Shown here: positions 1 to 6,803 of the stretch, piece by piece
Position numbering within the stretch: the first letter of the stretch is position 1
Layout: each line of letters starts with the position of its first letter
NCBI RefSeq assembly: GCF_000718555.1
Contig: NZ_JOAN01000012.1
Span: 62,001-126,000 of the forward strand
DNA length: 64,000 nt
Direction of reading: 5' to 3'
From: Micromonospora chokoriensis
GTDB lineage: Bacteria > Actinomycetota > Actinomycetes > Mycobacteriales > Micromonosporaceae
Notes under the pieces: generated by a model
Told to the model about the DNA's origin: nothing
What the model saw: the letters and a program-made list of their open reading frames with translations, nothing else
Database searches by the model: none
Position numbers and translations under genes: made by a program

Positions 1-84
1 GCCCACTTCGGGGCGGTGGAGATCCTGCCGCAGACCCTGACCTGGCTGGCCACGCCGGCCCTCGCGACCAGCCCGCAGGTCTGA
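1..84 (+). CDS. C-terminal end of an unidentified protein (partial)
   Basis: An open frame enters from the left edge and ends in TGA at 82-84. It encodes 27 residues ending in ATSPQV. The fragment is too short to assign to a family. It converges on the fxs operon, with a GC-rich hairpin in the 48-bp gap between them. Only the tail of the protein is visible, so nothing is said about function. Confidence 0.6.
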   Translation, partial: AHFGAVEILPQTLTWLATPALATSPQV

Positions 85-88
85 GCGC

Positions 89-124
89 CCGACCCGGCCC
101 GGCGCGTACGGCCGGCCCGGTCGG
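89..124. terminator. Imperfect hairpin between convergent genes
   Basis: The outer arms CCGACC and GGTCGG and the inner GGC/GCC-rich segments pair with one bulge around a GCGTACG loop. The hairpin lies between the partial plus-strand gene and the minus-strand fxsT. There is no T-run, as is usual for terminators in high-GC actinomycetes. Inferred to act in both directions. Confidence 0.4.
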
Positions 125-132
125 ACACCCGG

Positions 133-3100
133 TCAGATCGTGTGCGGGTCGATCACCCGGACGATGAAGCGCCGTTCGCGCAGCGTCTGCACGGTTGGAT
201 GCTCCAGGCCGATCACCTCGGCCAGCCGATCCGCCACGACGCCGACGTCCTCGGCTGCGGGGCCGTCGCCGGCCCGCCTCGCCACCAGGGCGAGATCGCC
301 GAGGCAACGCAGCGTGTCGGGGTGGTCCGCACCGATCACCGCAGCCAGCCGGCCGGAGGTCTCCCGCAGCCGGTCCCGCGCCGACTCCCAGTCACCCTCG
401 TCGGCGAGGCACACCGCGTGGTTGACCTCCGCCGCGAGCGTGTGCGGGTGGTCGGGGCCGAGCATCTTGCGCAACTCGCCGACCGCCCGGCCCGCCGATG
501 CTAGAGCGTCCGACCTGCGTCCGAGCGCGCGCTCCGCTGCCGAGATGTTGCTCAGCGTGGCGAGGGTGTGCGGGTGCTCCGGACCGAGCTTGAGCTCGTC
601 CTCGTACGCCAGGCGCACGGCCGTCATCTCGGTAAACGCCCGCGCCGCGTCGCCGACTGCCAACAGGTTCGCCGCGCGGCTCGACCGGCACGCCACCGTG
701 TCCGGGTTGTCCGACCCGAAGCGTTCGTCGAGCTCGCGGTACGCCGTCTCGAACATCGGCGCGGCCTCGCTGCCCCGCCCGGAGCTGCGCAGGGACACCG
801 CCAGGTTGACCTGTGCGGCGAGAGTCTGGCCGTCGTCCGGCCCGAGCACCTCGCAGTACGTGTCGTACACCGTGCGCAGCAGGGTGGCCGACCTCTCGTA
901 CTCGCCGGCTTCCCTCAGGTCGATGCCGAGGCGCACGGCGGAGACGAGGGTGTAGGGGTGCGTGGGGCCGAGCACCAGCCGCCGCCGCTGGTGCACCTCG
1001 TCGTCCCACCGCCGGGCCGCCCGGTAGTCGCCGACCAGCCGGTACGAGACGGCGAGGTTGTTGGCCGCGCTCAGCGTCCGGGGGTGGTCCTCGCCGAACA
1101 CCTGGAGCCAGGAGGCGTAGGTGGACCGGTCCCGTTCCAGGGCCTCGGCGTAGCGGCCGAGCGCCCGCAGGTCACCGCCGAGGCTGCCGGCGGTCATCAG
1201 ACTGTGCGGGTGCAGCGGGCCCAGCAGCCGGCGCTGCTCGGCCAGCACCGCCTCGTCCAGGTCCCGGGCCTCGTCGAACCGGCCCAGGCTGCGCAGGATG
1301 TTCGCCCGGTTGAACCGCAGGTGCAGCAACTGTCGGCCCAGCGCCGACGCCTCGGTCTCCTCCCGCATGTCGCCGAGCCGGGCGCTCCAGAGGTCGTCCA
1401 CCTCCTGGCTGAACCCGTCGGCCTGGTCCAGACCGCCGCGCTGCCACAGGTAACGGACCCGGTCGATCAGCAGCTGACACACCGGCTCGTCGGGGCAGGT
1501 CAGCGCCTCGGAGACCTCCAGGTGCGGCCAGAGCATGCGCAGCCGGGCCCAGGTGGTCGGGTCGTCCACGTCGCCACGGGGTCGGGACGCGGCAAGCACC
1601 AGGTGCACCTGGTGTCGGGCGGCGATGATCTCGTCCTCGGTCATCCGGTCGCGGACCACCGCCTGCAACAGCCGGTGCACCTGGACCCGACCGCCCTGCA
1701 CGTCGAGTTTGAGCAGCGCTAGCCGGTTGATCTGCTGGACCAGGGCGCCGCGTACGAGCCGTTCCGACACCGACGGGTCGAACGGCACGAGGGCCGCCGC
1801 CATCTCGTCGCTGTAGATCAGCTCCAGCGCGATCTCCGGGGCCAGCACCGAGCAGAGCTGCAACAGCCGGTACGCGGCGGGCGCTTGTTCGAGCAGGCGG
1901 TTCAGCGACAGGTCCCAGGTTGCCTCCACGGAGAGGGCGCTCGGGCCATGCCGCTCGATCTGCCGCAGGTAGTCAGTGACCGATGTGCCGGTGTCGGCGA
2001 GCCAGGCGCCCGCCGCGGCCACCGCGATCGGCAGATCGCCGAGCGCCTCGGCCACCCGGTCAGCCTCCTCAGCGCTGATCGTGGGCACCCGCTGGGCAAG
2101 GTGCGACACGCTCTCGGTGCGGTCGAAGACGTCCACCTGGATCGGGTTCGCCCGGTCACCCCAGGCGCGGTTGCGGGAGGTCAGCAGGACGTGCCCGGGG
2201 CCCTGCGGCAGGAAGGGCTCGATCTGGTCGAGCTCTTCGGCGTTGTCGAGCACGACGAGCCACCGCTCGTAGGGCTCGCCACGGCCGAGCACCTGGAGCA
2301 CCGACCGGACCGTGTCGGGCAGGGTGGGCCCGACGAGGATGCCGAGGCGGCTGGCGAGGTCGGCGAGGGCGGTGTCCACGAACTGCGGCGGGTCCGCCAC
2401 GATCCACCAGACCACGTCGTACGCGGCCTTGAACCGGTGCACGTACTCCAACGCCACCTGCGTCTTACCGACGCCGCCCATGCCCTGCAGGGCGACCGGC
2501 AGCACCACCGCGCTGCCGCCGCTCTGCAACTGCGCGCGCAGCCGCGCCAGGTCGTCCTCCCGGCCGGTGAACCGGGCGTTCCGGTTGGGGGCGTTGAAGA
2601 TCAACGGCTCGCTGCCGGGATACCGGGTGCCCCCGCCCGCCGGGCCGTCCGCCGACGACGGCACCGGCCGCCCGACCAGCCGCAACACCCGTTCCACCGC
2701 GGTCGCGGCGCTCACATTGACCAGGTTGGTGGAGCTCTGGGACGGGAACTCCGCCAGCGGACGCAGGTCGGCGACGTACACGGCGAGGGCGGTGGAACCG
2801 GTGCTCGTGTCGCGGTCGGGCAGACCACCCGACGGCGTCGCCACGTAGGCCGGCGAGACCACGGTCAGCGTGCGCGGGGCCGGCGTGCCGGCCGATCCGA
2901 CGGCGGCCGTCGGCTCCACCACCCGCAGCCCGGCCGAGCTGAGCACCCGCTCCAGCCACTCGGCCCAGATGGCGTCCTCCGGCGCGTAGCGGAGCACGAT
3001 CTGGTCGTCGATCGCCTCGGTGCGTCGGCGGAATCGGGCCTTGCCCCGCTCCCGCACCGACTCGTCCATCACCGGCAGCGCGGTCACCCCACCGTCGGTG

Positions 3101-4002
3101 AGGATCCCGGTCAACGTCTCGAACGCGGCCAGCAGCGACGTCGGGGAGCCGGGCGGATCGCCGAACGTCGCAAGCGTCTCCTCGTACGCGTAGAACGGCC
3201 GGTACGGAACCTCCACCGCGGCCCAGTAGCGCCGCCGTTCGGCCTCGGTCATACCGGCCGGCAACCCGGCGAACCGGCGCATGGCCAACAGTCGACCCGC
3301 TTCGGCCCGCTCCTTCTCGGCCTGGTCGACCCGCATCGGCACCGGCAGGACCCGGATGTCGCGCCGCCGGTACCGGTCCCGGACCGAGTGCGCCACCCGG
3401 GCCGCGCCGTCGATGCCCTGGTCGCTGAGCGTGAAGCAGTCGACAAGTGTGTCCGGCAGGTGCAGGGTGCAGATGTCGGCGACGTCGCTCAGCCCCGTCC
3501 GGCTGTCGATGAGCGTGAAGTCGTACTGACGCTTCATGTCCGCCCGCAGCGCCTCGAAGAACTGCGCCCCGCCCAGCCGGTTGTAGAAGTTGTCCCAGTC
3601 CAGCCCGCTCACCGAGACGGCGTAGTCGCTGTTCTGCCGGCCGGCGGAGAGGAAGTCGAGGCCACCGCCGTCCGGGAAGTTCCAGCGCAGCGAGAACGCG
3701 TGCCGGCCGACCCGGGCGTACTGCTCCATCCAGCGGTCCGGCCGATCGTCGACCCGGGTGGTCTCCCACTCGTAGTCGCGGATCATGTCGATCACACCGC
3801 TGGTGCCCTGGATCGCCTCGGCATCGAGGAACGGGTGGAAGAAACGGTGCAGGCCGGGTGACTCCAGGTCCCAGTCGGCGACGAGCACCCGCCGGCCGCT
3901 GGCCGCCAGGATCCAGGCCACGTTGGCCAGGGCCATCGTCCGACCCGTCCCACCCTTGAAGGAGTAGAAGGTGACGACCTGGCCTTCGCGATCGTTGTTC
4001 AT
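133..4002 (-). CDS. fxsT: FxSxx-COOH system TPR protein: ParA-like ATPase, TIR-like, NB-ARC and TPR domains
   Basis: This 1289-residue multidomain protein ends the fxs operon. Residues 1 to about 310 are MinD/ParA-like, with a deviant P-loop KGGTGRT at 16-22 in which the usual second lysine (KGGxGKT) is arginine. About 330-450 is a TIR-like segment (DDQIVLRYAPED start). About 470-800 is an NB-ARC/STAND NTPase with P-loop GMGGVGKT, Walker B WLVVLDN and a GDLPIAV motif. From about 900 to the end there are roughly nine kinesin-light-chain-type TPR units with a 42-residue period, each carrying an LGxxHPxTL-like motif. The ATG start overlaps the fxsC stop by 4 bp (ATGA), so the two are probably translationally coupled. 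The architecture suggests a regulated ATP-driven signalling switch with TPRs as sensor or scaffold. The link to the FxSxx peptide is inferred from operon membership and from the known family association; biochemical function is unknown. Confidence 0.85.
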   Translation of the reverse strand: MNNDREGQVVTFYSFKGGTGRTMALANVAWILAASGRRVLVADWDLESPGLHRFFHPFLDAEAIQGTSGVIDMIRDYEWETTRVDDRPDRWMEQYARVGRHAFSLRWNFPDGGGLDFLSAGRQNSDYAVSVSGLDWDNFYNRLGGAQFFEALRADMKRQYDFTLIDSRTGLSDVADICTLHLPDTLVDCFTLSDQGIDGAARVAHSVRDRYRRRDIRVLPVPMRVDQAEKERAEAGRLLAMRRFAGLPAGMTEAERRRYWAAVEVPYRPFYAYEETLATFGDPPGSPTSLLAAFETLTGILTDGGVTALPVMDESVRERGKARFRRRTEAIDDQIVLRYAPEDAIWAEWLERVLSSAGLRVVEPTAAVGSAGTPAPRTLTVVSPAYVATPSGGLPDRDTSTGSTALAVYVADLRPLAEFPSQSSTNLVNVSAATAVERVLRLVGRPVPSSADGPAGGGTRYPGSEPLIFNAPNRNARFTGREDDLARLRAQLQSGGSAVVLPVALQGMGGVGKTQVALEYVHRFKAAYDVVWWIVADPPQFVDTALADLASRLGILVGPTLPDTVRSVLQVLGRGEPYERWLVVLDNAEELDQIEPFLPQGPGHVLLTSRNRAWGDRANPIQVDVFDRTESVSHLAQRVPTISAEEADRVAEALGDLPIAVAAAGAWLADTGTSVTDYLRQIERHGPSALSVEATWDLSLNRLLEQAPAAYRLLQLCSVLAPEIALELIYSDEMAAALVPFDPSVSERLVRGALVQQINRLALLKLDVQGGRVQVHRLLQAVVRDRMTEDEIIAARHQVHLVLAASRPRGDVDDPTTWARLRMLWPHLEVSEALTCPDEPVCQLLIDRVRYLWQRGGLDQADGFSQEVDDLWSARLGDMREETEASALGRQLLHLRFNRANILRSLGRFDEARDLDEAVLAEQRRLLGPLHPHSLMTAGSLGGDLRALGRYAEALERDRSTYASWLQVFGEDHPRTLSAANNLAVSYRLVGDYRAARRWDDEVHQRRRLVLGPTHPYTLVSAVRLGIDLREAGEYERSATLLRTVYDTYCEVLGPDDGQTLAAQVNLAVSLRSSGRGSEAAPMFETAYRELDERFGSDNPDTVACRSSRAANLLAVGDAARAFTEMTAVRLAYEDELKLGPEHPHTLATLSNISAAERALGRRSDALASAGRAVGELRKMLGPDHPHTLAAEVNHAVCLADEGDWESARDRLRETSGRLAAVIGADHPDTLRCLGDLALVARRAGDGPAAEDVGVVADRLAEVIGLEHPTVQTLRERRFIVRVIDPHTI

Positions 4003-5270
4003 CGGTCTTCTCCGTGGGGACGCGGTGGGGCCGGATCATCAGGCGGGGAGGCGGGGTCGGTGGGAACTGTCGAGCCGGTGGCGGGCAGGCCGTCGCGCAG
4101 GCTCGGCACCGGCTCCGGTGGTGGTTCGAAGGGGACGACCGGGCCGTACTTGAGGAACTGGCGGCGGGCCTCGGTGACCAGCGCCGGCATCAGGTCGACG
4201 AACTCCGGCATGGTGCACGCCCGCTTGACCTGGGGCAGACCGGCGTCGTGCAGCAACTGGGTCACCTCGGTGGCCCACCGGGTGACGTCCTGGGTGTCGT
4301 CGTCGTCGGTCACCACCAGCGGAACGACCCACTCCCGCAGGCCGTGCAGCAGGCGGGCGAGGACTCCGGCCGCGTCCGGCGCCGCCGCGATCCACGGGTC
4401 GACCAGCAGCACCGCCGGCCGCCGGTCGAGCAGCGCGGCGGCCTGCGCGAAGTCCTCGGTGCGGGCCGACAGCCCGAGCCGCTCGGCGGTGCTGGCCGCG
4501 TACTCGGCGGCGGGCAACTGCTGGCGACTCCCGTACGGCCGCCAGAGCCGGCCGCTTGCGGCGTAGCCGGCGGGGTCGCGATCGGTCGGCAGCCGGTCCC
4601 GGGTCGGGGCCAGGACGGCGACGACGAAGTCCGGGTCGGTCGGCGCCGGGCGGGCGACCTCGTCCAGACCGGGCGCCCGGGACGGGCCCATCGGTCGCCG
4701 CTCGGCGGTGTGCACGATCCGGGTGGCCAGGCGGCTCAGCATCAGCTCGTACTGGGTGCGGTAGGAGGACAGCATGCAGAACGCGCGCAGACCGTCGGCC
4801 GCGTACTCCGGGACGTCCCGGCCCAGGTCCAGGGCGCCGTCCAGCTCCGGATGGGCCTCCCAGGGCGGGAACGGGATCCACAGCACCGGGGTGAGATGGC
4901 CGGCGGTGAGCCGGGCCGGCCCGGCGGCGGTCAGCCGGGCCCGGAAGGACTCCTGCTCCCCCATAGCCCACGGGCGACTGAAGTAGCCGGGCGAGTAGAG
5001 CGGGACGAAGACCTCGGCGTCACCGAGCGCCTCGGCGAGGGCGGCCTTCCAGTCCGCGCCCAACGGGATGTGCTGGTCGAAGAAGCCGATCCGCATCCCG
5101 GCGACCGGTCGCGCCTGGCGTCGCACCTCGTCGGTCAGGTCGGCGAAGAACTGCCCGACCCAGACGTCGGCGTCGGCACGGGCCCCCGGCGGCGGCGCCG
5201 AGTGGGCGTAGCTCAGGAAGAAGTATGTCCCCCGCGACCCCGATCGGCGTCGGTCCGTCGGCGGGCTCAC
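3999..5270 (-). CDS. fxsC: TIR-like protein FxsC with FxsC C-terminal domain
   Basis: A 423-residue protein. The N-terminal half (about 1-190) is TIR-like: the first strand is TYFFLSYAHS, then AEVFVPLYSPGYFSRPW, then MGEQESF, whose glutamate is at the position of a TIR catalytic acid. The C-terminal half, starting near FVVAVLAPTRDRLP, matches the domain specific to FxsC proteins as I recall it. The start is GTG at 5270, inside the stop of the upstream gene (GTGA overlap) and preceded by AGGAG. A longer frame runs upstream but lies inside the preceding gene in another frame, so it was rejected. TIR proteins can be NAD-consuming enzymes or scaffolds; which applies here cannot be read from the sequence. 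Confidence 0.85.
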   Translation of the reverse strand: MSPPTDRRRSGSRGTYFFLSYAHSAPPPGARADADVWVGQFFADLTDEVRRQARPVAGMRIGFFDQHIPLGADWKAALAEALGDAEVFVPLYSPGYFSRPWAMGEQESFRARLTAAGPARLTAGHLTPVLWIPFPPWEAHPELDGALDLGRDVPEYAADGLRAFCMLSSYRTQYELMLSRLATRIVHTAERRPMGPSRAPGLDEVARPAPTDPDFVVAVLAPTRDRLPTDRDPAGYAASGRLWRPYGSRQQLPAAEYAASTAERLGLSARTEDFAQAAALLDRRPAVLLVDPWIAAAPDAAGVLARLLHGLREWVVPLVVTDDDDTQDVTRWATEVTQLLHDAGLPQVKRACTMPEFVDLMPALVTEARRQFLKYGPVVPFEPPPEPVPSLRDGLPATGSTVPTDPASPPDDPAPPRPHGEDR

Positions 5271-5926
5271 TCCGACTCCTCGGCGAATCGGTTGCACAGC
5301 TCGTCCACGCCCGCCGGCACCCAGGGTTCGACCAGGTACGACCGGTGGATCGCCACGATCCGCTGTGCCAGCCGCCAGACCACCGCCCGGTACGCGTTCT
5401 CCCATTGCATGGTCAGCAAGCCGTAGACCCCGTCCCGCTGGTAGTGCACCGCGATGTCCGGATCCGGCATCGCGGTCGGGGAGAAGCGCTGGATGTCGCG
5501 GAGCACCCGAGGCAGGGCCGTGCCGTTCGTCGGCGACCAGGTGACCGGCACGATCGCCGTCTCGTGGACCGAGGCGGAGCTGTGTCGCGGGATGATCCGT
5601 CGGCGGGAGAACGCGTCCCACTCCCGGCCACACCAGTCGCTGCCGAGCAGCGCGCTGGACACCAGCGGAACGAAGACCTGGCAGGTGCCGGCGGCTTGGA
5701 GCAGCTCAGGGCTCCAGCGTTCCCCGCCGGCGATGGAGCTGTCCAGGAAGCCGGCGTCCACTCCGGTCACCGGGCCGACCAGCTCGCTGACGTGGACGGA
5801 GAGGTCCTCGAAGAAACGGGAGACGTACTCGGCGGGTTTGCCGGTGGCCCGGCCGACGGGCGCCCGCGAATAGCTGATGAAGAAGAGCGGCGCGCGCGTT
5901 CTGGAGGGTGCGTCCACTGTGCTCAC
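5267..5926 (-). CDS. Second, short TIR-like FxsC-family protein
   Basis: A 219-residue TIR-like protein: FFISYSR near the N-terminus, CQVFVPLVSSALLGSDW, then GREWDAF with a conserved glutamate. It resembles the N-terminal half of the next gene but has its own C-terminal extension (YGLLTMQWENAYRAVVWRL) and lacks the FxsC-specific C-terminal domain. The GTG start at 5926 is preceded by GGAGGG. The frame is open further upstream only as an antiframe of the acetyltransferase gene. It lies 52 bp after that gene and overlaps fxsC by 4 bp. Two different TIR-like proteins encoded side by side suggest a heteromeric assembly, which is inference. Confidence 0.8.
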   Translation of the reverse strand: MSTVDAPSRTRAPLFFISYSRAPVGRATGKPAEYVSRFFEDLSVHVSELVGPVTGVDAGFLDSSIAGGERWSPELLQAAGTCQVFVPLVSSALLGSDWCGREWDAFSRRRIIPRHSSASVHETAIVPVTWSPTNGTALPRVLRDIQRFSPTAMPDPDIAVHYQRDGVYGLLTMQWENAYRAVVWRLAQRIVAIHRSYLVEPWVPAGVDELCNRFAEESE

Positions 5927-5978
5927 CGCTGTCCCTCCGCCCTCCCCACGCGGCCGGAACATCAGCGTAGTCCCCGCG

Positions 5979-6803
5979 TCAACGCCGCGCCGCGAATCGG
6001 TTCGTGGCAAACCAGCCAGTCGCGAAGTCGACAGTGGCACGGGCCGGCAGCAGACGAGCGCTGGCCCGCCCCACCCGACCGCGCCGCACCAACGGCGTCT
6101 CGTCGAGCGCGGCGCCCACCGTCGGGAAGTCGCTGTCGTCCAGATCGAGCGCCCGGAAGTCGAGGCGGACCCGCCGCCCATCGACGAGCCGGAAGCAGTG
6201 GTAGTCGCGCTCGGGTAGCGGCACCGGCAGCCGGTACTCGGCCAGGTGCAGGCCGGTGCACGCCTCGTAGCCGAGGCCGAGCAGCAGGATCTGCCCGTCC
6301 GCCGCGTAGAGCCCGCCGACCGGTGAGCGTTCCCCCAGGTGGCAGGCGAGATCATGGCCGTCGGTGAGCTGCCGGGCCCGGGGGCCGAGCGCGGTGAACG
6401 AGGTCTGTGGATGATCACTGCGCACGGCACCGGGGGTGCACCTGACGTACTCGGCGAGCGCGCCCATCCGCTGCGAGGGAGTGCTGCGGCGGTCCCAGCC
6501 CGGCAACGCCGCCTCGTACCGTTCGCGCTGCGCCTGGTCCATCCCGGCGGTGGCCGCCAGGTGGGCCCGGGAGGTGGTCGAGTTGCCGTCGGTGTGGGTG
6601 GGCACCAGCAGCGTGCCGGCCGGGCCGAGGACGTCGCGCAGCGCGCCGGCGAGGGTAGCGGGGCCGTGCTCAAGCGGGCCCACCCGGCGCAGGCCACAGT
6701 GCACCAGCAGGCACGCCCCCGGGCGTACGCCAAGCGCTCGCAGGTCGTCGGCGAGATGCGGACGGCCGAGGGTGGGCGGTGGGTGCTCATCTGGACCCGA
6801 CAA
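5979..6803 (-). CDS. AAC(3)-family N-acetyltransferase in the fxs operon
   Basis: A 274-residue protein of the aminoglycoside 3-N-acetyltransferase fold family. Recognisable blocks are LLVHCGLRRVG, GTLLVPTHTDGN, HPQTSFTALGPRARQLTDGH and GERSPVGGLY followed by ILLLGLGYEACTGLH. The start is TTG at 6803, placed by GAGGAG five bases upstream; it lies 17 bp inside fxsB. Members near FxsB genes recur in actinobacteria. Known members acetylate aminoglycosides with acetyl-CoA, but its position inside a RiPP operon makes the maturing peptide, or an immunity role, equally plausible. Resistance should not be assumed. Confidence 0.85.
   Translation of the reverse strand: MSGPDEHPPPTLGRPHLADDLRALGVRPGACLLVHCGLRRVGPLEHGPATLAGALRDVLGPAGTLLVPTHTDGNSTTSRAHLAATAGMDQAQRERYEAALPGWDRRSTPSQRMGALAEYVRCTPGAVRSDHPQTSFTALGPRARQLTDGHDLACHLGERSPVGGLYAADGQILLLGLGYEACTGLHLAEYRLPVPLPERDYHCFRLVDGRRVRLDFRALDLDDSDFPTVGAALDETPLVRRGRVGRASARLLPARATVDFATGWFATNRFAARR

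Noticed and set aside
1885-3861. Long open frames opposite real genes (also around 21.8-24.3 kb and 33.7-35.9 kb)
   Set aside because: In DNA this GC-rich the frames antisense to real genes stay open; their products are rich in Arg/Gly/Pro/His with no domain, and start signals are missing.
5267-6790. One continuous 507-codon frame covering the acetyltransferase and the short TIR gene
   Set aside because: Its first half is an antiframe of the AAC(3)-like gene with arginine/cysteine-rich nonsense composition; only the part after the GTG at 5926 resembles a TIR protein.
5979-6803. Resistance island
   Set aside because: The AAC(3)-like gene is the only resistance-type gene nearby and sits inside the fxs operon; no transposase, integrase or att-like repeats are seen in the window.
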